Assembly: GCF_001189235.2 (NCBI RefSeq)
Contig: NZ_LFIP02000002.1
Coordinates: 310,411-374,410 of the forward strand
Reading direction: 5' to 3'
From: Bradyrhizobium embrapense
GTDB taxonomy: Bacteria; Pseudomonadota; Alphaproteobacteria; Rhizobiales; Xanthobacteraceae
DNA length: 64,000 nt
Position 1 is the first letter of the stretch; the number at the start of each line of letters is the position of its first letter. The position numbers and the translations under genes were made by a program. Shown in pieces: positions 1 through 8,353 of the stretch. Below the pieces are notes generated by a model, which was not told where the DNA came from, made no database searches, and worked only from the letters and a program-made list of their open reading frames with translations.

Positions 1-725
1 TCGATCTGGCTTGTGATCTTGAGCAGGTGACGCTCGAGCGAGGAGAAGTCGGGGCCAGCCGGCGGCGGCGCATAGGCGGCCATCGGCGGCGCCGATTGCT
101 GCATCGGCGGCGCGCTGCGCGGCGGCATCTGGCGTGAGGGGGGGCCGTCGAGCTCGTTCTGGCGCGCGGCGATCTCCGCGATCGCGGAATCGAACGAGGC
201 CGGGCTCAGTGGCGGCGACGGACGGTAGACCTGGGCTGCGGCGCGCTCGACCGCTTCCGCCTGGCGCAGCCTTTCCTCCAGTTGCCGGTCCTGCATCTGC
301 GGCTCCCGCTGCATCTGCGCTTCACGTATCGGCTGGGGCTGCGGCTCGCGCGCCTGCTGCGGCCGCGAAATCTGCGACAGCCGCGCATCGAGGCGCGAGA
401 TCGCGTCGTTCAGCTGCCGTGCGACGGCGGGCTGGCCGCGCGGTACTTCGGCGCGCACGGCTTCGGCGCGCGACAATGGTTTTGCAATCTGTTCGATCTG
501 GCGGGTGATCGCATCGAGCCGCTGATGGATGTCCGCGACCTCGCGGCTTTCCCGGCTCGGCATCGGCTGCCGTTGCTCCATACGCCAATCCGGCGGGCTC
601 GGCTCGCCGACGGTGGAATTGAGCCAGTCGTTCAGCGACATGCCGGCGCGGCGCGCAGCCGCCTCGGCCCTGTCGCGGACGGAGGGATCGATGCCGTCAA
701 CACTCCACGATACGCGCGAATTCAT
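1..725 (-). CDS. PodJ-like / SEL1-type polar localization protein (N-terminal part, runs off window)
   Basis: The frame is open from an ATG at 725 down to the left edge, so only about 241 N-terminal residues are seen. It begins MNSRVSWSVDGIDPSVRD and continues with RAEAAARRAGMSLNDWLNST, a short helix resembling an Arc/ribbon-helix-helix style opening. I recall this opening from alphaproteobacterial PodJ-like proteins and peptidoglycan-binding or SEL1-repeat proteins. A polar, Gln/Arg/Pro-rich stretch with heptad-like spacing (coiled-coil prone) follows, then a Pro/Ala linker, ending near ERHLLKITSQI. The family organises cell poles and envelope growth. The C-terminal SEL1 and peptidoglycan-binding parts would lie outside the window, so the family call rests on the N-terminus only. 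The next gene on this strand is 280 bases upstream, so it probably has its own promoter. Confidence 0.7.
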   Translation of the reverse strand, partial: MNSRVSWSVDGIDPSVRDRAEAAARRAGMSLNDWLNSTVGEPSPPDWRMEQRQPMPSRESREVADIHQRLDAITRQIEQIAKPLSRAEAVRAEVPRGQPAVARQLNDAISRLDARLSQISRPQQAREPQPQPIREAQMQREPQMQDRQLEERLRQAEAVERAAAQVYRPSPPLSPASFDSAIAEIAARQNELDGPPSRQMPPRSAPPMQQSAPPMAAYAPPPAGPDFSSLERHLLKITSQI

Positions 726-850
726 GATTCCGTCCGGTCCCGACTCCGGCGCCATACTCTGCGCCCGCAGCCTCCCCGCGCATTCCCGTTAAGAGACAAT
801 CGAATTCTGCGCTGGTCGTCTGCTTCAGCTGCTGACTTTTTCCCGTCACG

Positions 851-866
851 GTAAATAACGGGTTAA
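851..866 (-). promoter_or_regulatory. possible CtrA-like box upstream of the PodJ-like gene
   Basis: On the minus strand the sequence reads TTAA-CCCGTTA-TTTAC, close to the CtrA consensus TTAA-N7-TTAAC with one mismatch in the right half. It lies about 125 bases upstream of the polarity gene start, and such genes are often cell-cycle controlled in alphaproteobacteria. This is a single short match and may be chance. The rest of 726-1004 shows no gene. Confidence 0.3.
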
Positions 867-1004
867 GGAATGCGGCCGGCGGGCCTTAAAGTTAGGGAAT
901 CCGGGAACCTGTTGCGCCGGATCAGGACACGCCCATCGCTTTCCGGCAAAGCGGATTCCGCGACGCGTGTCGGCACGCGCAAGGCAATGACGCGAGATTT
1001 GTTT

Positions 1005-1592
1005 CTAGCCGTTGCCTTCGCGCTTGCCGTCGTCGAGCGGCAGCACGTTGCTGCGGCCGGACATCGCCGACAGCGCGTCGAGCGCCTCCTCGCACCACTC
1101 CACCACCATGCGCTCATGGCGCATGCCGAGACGCAGACTGAGCATCTTGCCGACATCGGCCGGTGGCGCGGTGCCGTCGGGGAATCTTTTGTTGAGCAGG
1201 CGCTCATAGCGCTCATAGCGGTCGCGATGATGCTCCAGCCGTGCCATCAGGTCGGTGCGCAGCGGCTCGATGTCGACACAGTCGAGCGCATAGAGCCGGA
1301 CCAGCAGGTCGTCCTTGATCGAGGGCGGCACGCTCGGCCGCGCCGCCCAATGCTTCAGCGCCGCGCGGCCCTCGGTCGTCAGGGTGTAGACCAGCTTGTT
1401 CGGCTTGCCGGATTGCACCACCTCGCGGCCCTGGACATGGCCCTTGTCGCGCAGCCGGGAGAGCTCGCGGTAGATCTGCTGATGGTCGGCCTTCCAGAAG
1501 AAGCCGATCGAGGCGTCGAACGTCTTGGCGAGCTCATAGCCCGTCATCGGACGTTCCGTGAGGCAGGCGAGGATTGCGTCACCGAGTGCCAA
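1005..1592 (-). CDS. PadR family transcriptional regulator
   Basis: A 195-residue protein. The N-terminal winged helix (about residues 1-80) contains the PadR signature region MTGYELAKTFDASIGFFWKA followed by QIYRELSRLRDKGHV. The C-terminal half (about 90-180) is the helical dimerisation domain of the PadR/Vir_act_alpha_C type. The start is TTG, chosen because GGAGGT sits five bases upstream and the protein begins exactly at the conserved ALGDAILACLTERP. It is divergent from the NTF2-like gene, and the shared gap carries a repeated TGCATATG motif, so it probably represses itself and/or that neighbour. PadR proteins typically respond to small aromatic or other hydrophobic ligands; the ligand here is unknown. 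Confidence 0.88.
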   Translation of the reverse strand: MALGDAILACLTERPMTGYELAKTFDASIGFFWKADHQQIYRELSRLRDKGHVQGREVVQSGKPNKLVYTLTTEGRAALKHWAARPSVPPSIKDDLLVRLYALDCVDIEPLRTDLMARLEHHRDRYERYERLLNKRFPDGTAPPADVGKMLSLRLGMRHERMVVEWCEEALDALSAMSGRSNVLPLDDGKREGNG

Positions 1593-1638
1593 CGCCCACC
1601 TCCATCTCAGTTCCTAAGAAGGCCATTCTGAAGTTCGC

Positions 1639-1681
1639 TTGACTTTATGCGTTACTGTGCATATGCGTCAATATGCATATG
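1639..1681 (+). promoter_or_regulatory. promoter with overlapping repeated operator between padR-like gene and NTF2-like gene
   Basis: A -35-like TTGACT (1639-1644) is followed after 17 bases by TATGCG (1662-1667), oriented toward the NTF2-like gene. TGCATATG occurs twice (1658-1665 and 1674-1681), a spacing of 16 bases, and ATATGCATAT (1671-1680) is a perfect palindrome. The first copy overlaps the -10. This arrangement fits binding by the divergent PadR protein; that link is inference. Confidence 0.5.
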
Positions 1682-1755
1682 GTGATCGGCGTGCGGCCTT
1701 GTTGGCGCGGCCGATGTTCAGGCTTCTTACAACCCCTGCCGCAGGAGACGTCCGA

Positions 1756-2172
1756 ATGAGCAAGCCGGGCCTCGACAAGTGGTACGCCTACATGAAATCC
1801 CACGACACCGCCGCTTTGTGGGATCTGCTGCATCCCGACGCGGTGTTCGAAAGCCCGGTCGTGCACACGCCGCAGCGCGGCCGCGACATCACCTTCAAGT
1901 ACCTGACCAGCGCCGCCAAGGTGCTCGGCGGCCCGACCTTCAAATATCTCGGCGAGTGGCAAAGCGACACCGGCGCGGTGCTCGAGTTCGAGAACGAGAT
2001 CGACGGCATCAAGCTCAACGGCGTCGACATCATCACGTTCGATGGTGACGGTCGGATCACGCACTTCAAGGTGATGGTGCGCCCGCTCAAGGCGATCAAC
2101 TTGCTGCATCGGATGATGGGCGAGGAGTTGATGAAGCAGAGCGGCGCAACGTCGCAATCACAGTCTCGCTAG
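1756..2172 (+). CDS. nuclear transport factor 2 (SnoaL-like) family protein
   Basis: A 138-residue protein of the cone-shaped alpha+beta barrel NTF2 fold. The N-terminal helix and conserved core are visible: KWYAYMKSHDTAALWDLLHP, then FESPVVHTPQRGRD, and a C-terminal sheet with DGRITHFKVMVRPL. The start at 1756 was chosen over upstream ATGs because CAGGAG lies just ahead and the homologous fold begins here. Proteins of this fold are enzymes (isomerases, hydratases) or ligand binders; no catalytic pair can be assigned with confidence. It is divergent from a PadR regulator, which suggests inducible expression. It lies upstream of a beta-oxidation operon, but a hairpin separates them. Confidence 0.75.
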   Translation: MSKPGLDKWYAYMKSHDTAALWDLLHPDAVFESPVVHTPQRGRDITFKYLTSAAKVLGGPTFKYLGEWQSDTGAVLEFENEIDGIKLNGVDIITFDGDGRITHFKVMVRPLKAINLLHRMMGEELMKQSGATSQSQSR

Positions 2173-2180
2173 GACCTGCC

Positions 2181-2209
2181 GCGGACCTTCCGAACCGGAT
2201 AAGGTCCGC
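2181..2209 (+). terminator. hairpin after the NTF2-like gene
   Basis: GCGGACCTT and AAGGTCCGC form perfect 9-bp arms around an 11-base loop, 8 bases after the stop codon. There is no T-run, so it may be a weak terminator or a processing signal before the fad genes. Confidence 0.4.
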
Positions 2210-2280
2210 TCCAACAAACCCAAGGACAAGCTGCGCAGCACAGGTCGCACAAGCGGCCACGAGCCAGCCGGGAGATCAGC

Positions 2281-4068
2281 ATGCCGACCTACAAAGCCCC
2301 CGTCGAAGACGTCAGCTTCCTGTTGAACGACGTCTTCCAGATCGATCGTTATGGCAATCTTCCCGGCTTCACCGATGCGTCGGCCGATGTGCGTGAGGCG
2401 ATCCTCGGCGAGGCCGCCAAGCTCAGTGAGGAAGTGCTGCAGCCGCTCAATCGCACCGGCGATCTCGAAGGCTGCAAGCGCAACGACGACGGCAGCGTCA
2501 CCACACCGAAGGGCTTCAAGGAGGCCTTCAAACAAGTCGCTGAAGGTGGCTGGCTCGGCCTCTCGGCGCCGACTGAATTCGGCGGCCAGGGCCTGCCGGT
2601 GACGCTCTCGCAGGCGGTCAACGAATTCCAGATCTCCGCCAACATGGCGTTCTCGATGTATGGCGGGCTGACCATGGGCGCGACCGCGGCGCTGTTGGTG
2701 CACGGCTCCCCCGAGCAGAAGAAGACCTATGTGCCGAAGATGATCGCCGGCGAATGGACCGGCACCATGAACCTGACCGAGCCGCAATGCGGTACCGATC
2801 TCGGTCTGCTGCGCACCAAGGCGGTGCGCCAGGCCGACGGCAGCTTCAAGATCACGGGCACCAAAATCTTCATCTCCGCCGGCGAGCACGACCTCGCCGA
2901 CAACATCATTCATCTCGTGCTGGCGCGCATCGAAGGCGCGCCGGCCGGCATCAAGGGCGTCTCGCTGTTCGTCGTGCCCAAGGTGCTGGTCAATGCCGAC
3001 GGCTCGCTCGGGGCGCGCAACGGCGTCACCTGCGGCTCGATCGAGCACAAGATGGGCATCCACGGCAATTCCACCTGTGTGATGAACTACGACAACGCCA
3101 CCGGCTGGCTGATCGGCGAAGAGAACAAGGGCATGCAGGGCATGTTCGTGATGATGAACGAGGCCCGCCTCGGCGTCGCCGTGCAGGGCCTCGCGCAGTC
3201 CGAGGTCGCCTATCAGAACGCGGTCGCCTATGCGCGCGAGCGTCTGCAGGGCCGTTCGCTGACCGGCGTCCAGGCCGCCGACAAGCCGGCCGATCCGATC
3301 ATCGTGCATCCCGACGTCCGTCGTACCTTGCTCACCATCCGCGCCTTCAATGAGGCGGCACGCGCCATGGTGGTGTGGACCGCGCTGAAGAGCGACGTTG
3401 CGCACCGCTCCAACGATCCGAAGGATCGCCAAGCTGCCGATGATCACATGGGCCTGATGACGCCGGTGCTGAAGGGCGTGCTGACCGACACCGGCTTCGC
3501 CAACACGGTCTCGGCGCAGCAGATGTTCGGCGGCCACGGCTATATCGCCGAGCACGGCATGGAGCAGTTCGTCCGTGATGCCCGTATCGCGATGATCTAT
3601 GAGGGCGCCAACGGCATCCAGGCGCTCGACCTTGTCGGCCGCAAACTGCCGCGCGACGGCGGCCGCGCCGCGATGGCGTTCTTCGGCGAGGTCGGTGCCT
3701 TCGCCAAGGAGCATGGCGCGGACGAGGCGATGAAGCCGTTCATCACCCCGCTCTCCACCGCGCTCGGCCATCTGCAGCAGGCCACCGGCTGGCTGATGCA
3801 GAACGCGCTGACCAAGCCCGACAATGCCGGCGCCGCCGCGACCGATTACATGAAACTGTTCGGCTTGGTCGCGCTCGGCTACATGTGGGCGAAGATGGCC
3901 AAGGTGGCGCAGGATAAGGCCGCTGCCGGCGCGACGCCCTACCTCAACACCAAGCTCGTGACCGGGCGCTTCTTCATGGAAAGGCTGCTGCCGGAGACCG
4001 CCGTGCACCTGGCCCGGATCCAGAGCGGCAGCGCCACCACAATGGAACTGGCCGCGGAAGCATTCTGA
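2281..4068 (+). CDS. acyl-CoA dehydrogenase (FadE/DmdC-like, with C-terminal extension)
   Basis: A 595-residue flavoprotein that oxidises acyl-CoA to trans-2-enoyl-CoA, the first step of beta-oxidation. The length fits the roughly 600-residue bacterial class with an extra C-terminal domain rather than the 380-residue short type. Visible motifs are the FAD/substrate signature LTEPQCGTDLG near residue 165, IEHKMGIHGNS near 255, the QMFGGHGY stretch near 415, and Y-E-G-A-N with the putative catalytic base Glu441. The start carries a GGGAGA ribosome site. It is followed by a thiolase and a hydratase/dehydrogenase on the same strand, so the three together give a complete beta-oxidation cycle. Substrate chain length cannot be read from the sequence; DmdC-type thioether substrates are possible but unsupported. 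Confidence 0.92.
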   Translation: MPTYKAPVEDVSFLLNDVFQIDRYGNLPGFTDASADVREAILGEAAKLSEEVLQPLNRTGDLEGCKRNDDGSVTTPKGFKEAFKQVAEGGWLGLSAPTEFGGQGLPVTLSQAVNEFQISANMAFSMYGGLTMGATAALLVHGSPEQKKTYVPKMIAGEWTGTMNLTEPQCGTDLGLLRTKAVRQADGSFKITGTKIFISAGEHDLADNIIHLVLARIEGAPAGIKGVSLFVVPKVLVNADGSLGARNGVTCGSIEHKMGIHGNSTCVMNYDNATGWLIGEENKGMQGMFVMMNEARLGVAVQGLAQSEVAYQNAVAYARERLQGRSLTGVQAADKPADPIIVHPDVRRTLLTIRAFNEAARAMVVWTALKSDVAHRSNDPKDRQAADDHMGLMTPVLKGVLTDTGFANTVSAQQMFGGHGYIAEHGMEQFVRDARIAMIYEGANGIQALDLVGRKLPRDGGRAAMAFFGEVGAFAKEHGADEAMKPFITPLSTALGHLQQATGWLMQNALTKPDNAGAAATDYMKLFGLVALGYMWAKMAKVAQDKAAAGATPYLNTKLVTGRFFMERLLPETAVHLARIQSGSATTMELAAEAF

Positions 4069-4142
4069 AAATTGCCGCCGCACCACCGTGCGGCGTCGCT
4101 TCCTTCCGTATATATTATGATCCTCATATCAAGGAGGGCGTC

Positions 4143-5351
4143 ATGCCTGAGGCATACATCTACGATCACGTTCGTACCCCGCGCGGCCGCGGTAAGGCCG
4201 ATGGCGCACTGCATGAGGTCACCGCGCTGGCGCTCGCCACGGTGCCGCTGAAGTCGCTCAAGGAACGCAACAATCTGCCCGAGGACTCCGTCGACGACGT
4301 CATCCTCGGCGTGGTCGATCCGGTCGGCGAGGCCGGAAGCGACATCGCGCGCTTTGCCGCGCTCAACGCCGGTCTCGGCGAGAAGGTGCCGGGCGTGCAG
4401 ATCAGCCGCTTCTGCGCCTCCGGCCTCGATGCCGTGAACTTCGCCGCGGCCCAGATCATGAGCGGCCAGCATGAGCTCGTGATCGGCGGTGGCGCCGAAT
4501 CGATGAGCCGGGTCGGCATCGGCGCCTCCGGCGGTGCCTGGCCGATGGATCCCTCGATGGCGGTGCCGGCCTATTTCATGCCGCAGGGCATCTCGGCCGA
4601 TTTGATCGCGACCAAATACGGCTTCTCGCGCGATGATGTCGATGCCTATGCCGTGCAGAGCCAGCAGCGCGCTGCGAAGTCCTGGGACGAAGGCCGCTTC
4701 AGCAAGTCGGTGGTGCCGGTCAAGGACATCAACGGCCTGACCATCCTGGCCAAGGACGAGCACATGCGCCCGACCACGACGATGCAGTCGTTGGCGCAGC
4801 TGCAGCCGTCATTCGCGGCGATGGCGGCGATGGCCGGCTTCGACGCGGTGGCGATCCAGTCGCACCCCGAGGTCGAGAAGGTCAATTACGTGCATCACGC
4901 CGGCAATTCGTCCGGCATCGTCGACGGCGCCGGCGCGGTGCTGCTCGGCAGCAAGGAGGCGGGCGCCAAGCACGGCTTGAAGCCACGTGCGAAAATCCGT
5001 GCGTTCGCCAATATCGGCTCGGAGCCCGCGATGATGCTGACCGGCCCGGTCGACGTCACCGAAAAGCTGTTCGAGCGTTCCGGCATGAAGAAGTCGGACA
5101 TCGACCTGTTCGAGCTCAACGAGGCTTTCGCCTCGGTGGTGCTGCGCTACATCCAGGCGTTCGACATCGACAACGCCAAGATCAACGTCAATGGCGGCGC
5201 GATCGCGCTTGGCCATCCGCTCGGGGCGACCGGTGCGATGATCCTCGGCACCGTGCTCGACGAGCTCGAGCGCACCAACAAGCAGACGGCACTGGTCACG
5301 CTGTGCATCGGCGGCGGCATGGGCACCGCCACCATCATCGAGCGCGTCTGA
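4143..5351 (+). CDS. acetyl-CoA C-acyltransferase (thiolase)
   Basis: A 402-residue thiolase catalysing CoA-dependent cleavage of 3-ketoacyl-CoA, the last step of beta-oxidation. The active-site residues are present: nucleophile Cys91 in [12 protein letters not shown], His358 in GHPLGATGA, and Cys388 in [15 protein letters not shown] lies near residue 325. An excellent ribosome site, AAGGAGG, precedes the ATG. The 74-base gap upstream is AT-rich (TATATATTATG) and could hold an internal promoter. It sits between fadE and fadB-like genes, which argues for the degradative role rather than the biosynthetic PhaA role, although sequence alone cannot exclude broader use. Confidence 0.93.
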   Translation: MPEAYIYDHVRTPRGRGKADGALHEVTALALATVPLKSLKERNNLPEDSVDDVILGVVDPVGEAGSDIARFAALNAGLGEKVPGVQISRFCASGLDAVNFAAAQIMSGQHELVIGGGAESMSRVGIGASGGAWPMDPSMAVPAYFMPQGISADLIATKYGFSRDDVDAYAVQSQQRAAKSWDEGRFSKSVVPVKDINGLTILAKDEHMRPTTTMQSLAQLQPSFAAMAAMAGFDAVAIQSHPEVEKVNYVHHAGNSSGIVDGAGAVLLGSKEAGAKHGLKPRAKIRAFANIGSEPAMMLTGPVDVTEKLFERSGMKKSDIDLFELNEAFASVVLRYIQAFDIDNAKINVNGGAIALGHPLGATGAMILGTVLDELERTNKQTALVTLCIGGGMGTATIIERV

Positions 5352-5370
5352 GGCGAGGGGAGCGAGCAAC

Positions 5371-7584
5371 ATGGCTTACAAGAATTTCAAGTTCGACGTC
5401 GACGCCGACGGCATTGCGCTGGTCACCTGGGACATCCCCGATCGTTCGATGAACGTGTTCGACGAGGTCTCGACCCAGGAGATCGGCGAGATCATCAAGC
5501 AGACCACCAGCGATGCCGCGATCAAGGGCGTCGTGATCACCTCGGCCAAGGAGGCGTTCTGCGCCGGCGCCGACCTCTCGATGCTCGAGGGCATGAACCG
5601 CGCTTACGCGCAGCTCTTCAAGGAAAAGGGCGAGGAAGCCGCGAACCAGATGCTGTTCGAGCAGAGCCGCCAGATGTCGCAATCGTTCCGCGCGATCGAG
5701 ACCTCGGGTAAGCCCTGGGTCGCCGCGATCAACGGGCTTGCGCTCGGCGGCGGCTTCGAGATCACGCTGGCCTGCCACTACCGTGTCGCAGCCGAGAACC
5801 CCAAGACTCGCCTCGGCCTGCCCGAGATCAAGGTCGGCCTGTTCCCCGGCGCGGGCGGCACCCAGCGCGTGCCGCGCCTGGTGTCGCCGCAGGACGCGAT
5901 GCAGTTGCTGCTCAAGGGCGAGGCGGTCAATCTGACCCGCGCCAAGGCGCTCAACCTGATTCACGCCGTGGTGCCCGCGGCCGATCTGATCAAGGCCGCG
6001 AAGGACTGGATCAAGGGCGGCGGCAAGGCGGTCGCGCCGTGGGACGAGAAGGGCTTCAAGCTGCCCGGCGGCCCCGTCTTCTCCAAGATGGGCATGCAGA
6101 TGTTCCCGGCCGGCAACGCGATCTATCGCCGCGAGACCTACGACAATTATCCGGCCGCGCGCGCCATCATGAGCTGCGTCTATGAGGGCCTGCAGTTGCC
6201 GATCGATGCCGCACTGCGCGTCGAGTCGCGCTACTTCACGCAGATCCTGCGCTCGAAGGAAGCGGCGGCGATGATCCGATCGCTGTTCCTGTCGATGCAG
6301 GAGCTGAACAAGGGCGCGCGTCGCCCGGCGGGCGTGCCGCCGACCAAGGTGAAGAAGCTCGCCGTGATCGGCGCCGGCTTCATGGGCGCCAGCGTCGGCT
6401 ATGTCTCGGCGCAGGCTGGCATCGATGTCGTGTTGGTCGATCGCGACCAGGACAGCGCCGACAAGGGCAAGGGCCACGCCAAGACCGTGGTCGACGGCCT
6501 GGTCGCGAAGGGCCGGATGAAGCAGGAGGCGGGCGACGCCATCCTGGCCCGCATCTCGGCCACTGCCGACTACAGCGTGATCAGGGATTGCGACCTCGTC
6601 ATCGAGGCCGTGTTCGAGGATCGCAAGGTCAAGGCCGACACCTACGCCAAGGCGCAGCCGCTTCTGAAGCCGGGTGCGATCTTCGCCTCCAACACCTCGA
6701 CCCTGCCGATCAACTCGCTGGCCGAGGAATTCAAGGATCAGGGCAAGTTCATCGGCATCCACTTCTTCTCGCCGGTCGAGAAGATGATGCTGGTCGAGAT
6801 CATCCTCGGCAAGAACACTGGCGACGTTGCGCTGGCGACCGCGCTGGACTATGTCCGCGCGATCGGCAAGACGCCCATCGTGGTGAACGATTCGCGTGGC
6901 TTCTTCGCCAACCGCTGTGTGATGCGCTACATTTCCGAGGGCAACGAGATGCTGCTCGAAGGCGTGCCGCCGGCGATGATCGAGAACACCGCCAAGATGG
7001 CCGGCATGCCGGTCGGCCCGCTGTCGCTGCAGGACGAGGTCGCGCTCGATCTCGGGCTGAAGATCACCAAGGCGACCGAAGCCGATCTCGGTCCCAACGC
7101 GATCGACCAGGCGCAGAAGAAGCTGATGGTCGAGATGGTCGAGAAGCAGGGCCGCTTCGGCCGCAAGAACGGCAAGGGCTTCTACGACTATCCCGAGAAG
7201 GGCAAGGGTCAGAAGAGCCTGTGGCCGGGACTGGCCCATCTGCAGCCCAAGCAGCTCGATCCCGATACGCTGAGCGTCAAGGAGCTGAAGCAGCGCTTCC
7301 TGGTGGTGCAGGCGGTGGAAGCCGCCCGTACCGTCGAGGATCACGTCATCACCGACGTGCGCGAGGCGGACGTCGGCTCGATCCTCGGTTTCGGCTTCGC
7401 GCCGTTCACTGGCGGCGCGCTGTCCTACATCGACTTCATGGGCACCAAGAATTTCGTCGCGCTCTGCCACGCCTTCGAGAAAAAATACGGCTCGCGCTTC
7501 ACGCCGCCGAAGCTGCTCGAGGAGATGGCGGCCAAGGGCGAAACCTTCTACGGCCGCTTCCCGCCGAAGAAGCAAGCGGCATAA
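5371..7584 (+). CDS. multifunctional enoyl-CoA hydratase / 3-hydroxyacyl-CoA dehydrogenase (FadB/FadJ-like)
   Basis: A 737-residue fusion enzyme for the two middle steps of beta-oxidation. The N-terminal crotonase domain (about 1-200) shows [11 protein letters not shown], the oxyanion loop [10 protein letters not shown] and [17 protein letters not shown], which carries a catalytic Glu. A Rossmann NAD-binding domain begins near residue 330 ([19 protein letters not shown]). The hydroxyacyl-CoA dehydrogenase core has HFFSPVEKM and [10 protein letters not shown], followed by two C-terminal helical repeats. It starts 19 bases after the thiolase stop, with GAGGGGAG upstream, so it is cotranscribed. 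The length is usual for the alpha subunit. The preceding thiolase would be its beta partner, as in FadAB or trifunctional protein; complex formation is inferred. Confidence 0.94.
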   Translation: MAYKNFKFDVDADGIALVTWDIPDRSMNVFDEVSTQEIGEIIKQTTSDAAIKGVVITSAKEAFCAGADLSMLEGMNRAYAQLFKEKGEEAANQMLFEQSRQMSQSFRAIETSGKPWVAAINGLALGGGFEITLACHYRVAAENPKTRLGLPEIKVGLFPGAGGTQRVPRLVSPQDAMQLLLKGEAVNLTRAKALNLIHAVVPAADLIKAAKDWIKGGGKAVAPWDEKGFKLPGGPVFSKMGMQMFPAGNAIYRRETYDNYPAARAIMSCVYEGLQLPIDAALRVESRYFTQILRSKEAAAMIRSLFLSMQELNKGARRPAGVPPTKVKKLAVIGAGFMGASVGYVSAQAGIDVVLVDRDQDSADKGKGHAKTVVDGLVAKGRMKQEAGDAILARISATADYSVIRDCDLVIEAVFEDRKVKADTYAKAQPLLKPGAIFASNTSTLPINSLAEEFKDQGKFIGIHFFSPVEKMMLVEIILGKNTGDVALATALDYVRAIGKTPIVVNDSRGFFANRCVMRYISEGNEMLLEGVPPAMIENTAKMAGMPVGPLSLQDEVALDLGLKITKATEADLGPNAIDQAQKKLMVEMVEKQGRFGRKNGKGFYDYPEKGKGQKSLWPGLAHLQPKQLDPDTLSVKELKQRFLVVQAVEAARTVEDHVITDVREADVGSILGFGFAPFTGGALSYIDFMGTKNFVALCHAFEKKYGSRFTPPKLLEEMAAKGETFYGRFPPKKQAA

Positions 7585-7757
7585 GCGCCGTTACGTCTTG
7601 AGCCAACTCGCGCAGGATCAGGCCGGTCATCGATCCGACTTGATCCTGTCGCGTGACGGTCGCGCCGGTCAAAGTCCCGCCACGCTTACTCCCAACTGAC
7701 ACCACGCCGCTGGCATCACTCTTGCTCGTCGATCGCCGGGATGATCGAAGACGACGA

Positions 7758-8249
7758 TCAGGATTGGGATGTCCTGCAATGCGTTCTGTGCTCAAGGAAG
7801 GCGCCGCCAGGGTCACGGGCCATTCCGTCTCGCTGCGCTTGCGAGGCAAGGGTCCTTCCTGGTTCGGCCTCTTGCTGCTCGTTCTGGCCGTGGACCTTGT
7901 GCTCGCGGCGGCCGCCTGGAATGCCGTCGGCTTCTTCCGCAATTGAGACGTCACTGTCCGGCGCGAGGACAGCTCCGGCGAGATAGGCGATCTGGTTGAA
8001 TGCGAGGCAGGCGACGACGATCGGGGCGCCGGTGGCAAACGCATAGCCGTCGGATTGGAGCACGATTGCCGCGACCACCGCGATCAGCGGCGACACCAGC
8101 ATCAAGGTCCAAACGCGAAAGTACAAACTGGTCGCCAGCCCGACGAGCGTGCTGGTCAACAGAACCGTAAAGGCGATCGTCACATTTTCAGACCAGTTGG
8201 AGCGGAGGGCGCGCCGCAGGTCATAGTCGATCAGTCGGATCGCTCGCAC
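7758..8249 (-). CDS. hypothetical small membrane protein
   Basis: A 163-residue frame starting at GTG 8249. The first 97 residues look like a real three-helix membrane protein: VTIAFTVLLTSTLVGLATSL, VWTLMLVSPLIAVVAAIVLQ and PIVVACLAFNQIAYLAGAVL are hydrophobic segments separated by short loops. Small proteins of this layout are common in Bradyrhizobium, with no known role. The last 65 residues are Gln/Arg/Gly-rich, lack structure and lie antisense to a plausible small plus-strand gene, so the true protein may historically have ended earlier. No ribosome site is obvious. I do not recognise a family. Confidence 0.5.
   Translation of the reverse strand: MRAIRLIDYDLRRALRSNWSENVTIAFTVLLTSTLVGLATSLYFRVWTLMLVSPLIAVVAAIVLQSDGYAFATGAPIVVACLAFNQIAYLAGAVLAPDSDVSIAEEADGIPGGRREHKVHGQNEQQEAEPGRTLASQAQRDGMARDPGGAFLEHRTHCRTSQS
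7779..7946 (+). CDS. candidate 55-residue single-pass membrane protein
   Basis: This short frame encodes a basic N-terminus (LRLRGKGPSW) followed by one strong hydrophobic helix, FGLLLLVLAVDLVLAAAAW, and a short tail ending NAVGFFRN, a textbook positive-inside single-span protein. It lies entirely inside the C-terminal part of the opposing 7758-8249 frame, so at most one of the two is likely to be conserved across this stretch. No good ribosome site is visible. It has no recognised family and the call is tentative. Confidence 0.3.
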   Translation: MRSVLKEGAARVTGHSVSLRLRGKGPSWFGLLLLVLAVDLVLAAAAWNAVGFFRN

Positions 8250-8353
8250 AAGGACGGTAGCGCCCTCAGCCGGATGTACACCGACTTAACATTAATCGGT
8301 ACAATGCGGACTAAATTTGATTTGTTCCGGCGCGCGCCGAAACTTTGCACCGC

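Noticed and set aside
2158..4086. Minus-strand frame of about 640 codons opposite the acyl-CoA dehydrogenase
   Set aside because: Shadow frame with composition typical of antisense reading in GC-rich genes.
5335..7575. Minus-strand frame of about 746 codons opposite the hydratase/dehydrogenase gene
   Set aside because: Shadow frame; no motifs, and the plus strand encodes an intact multifunctional enzyme.
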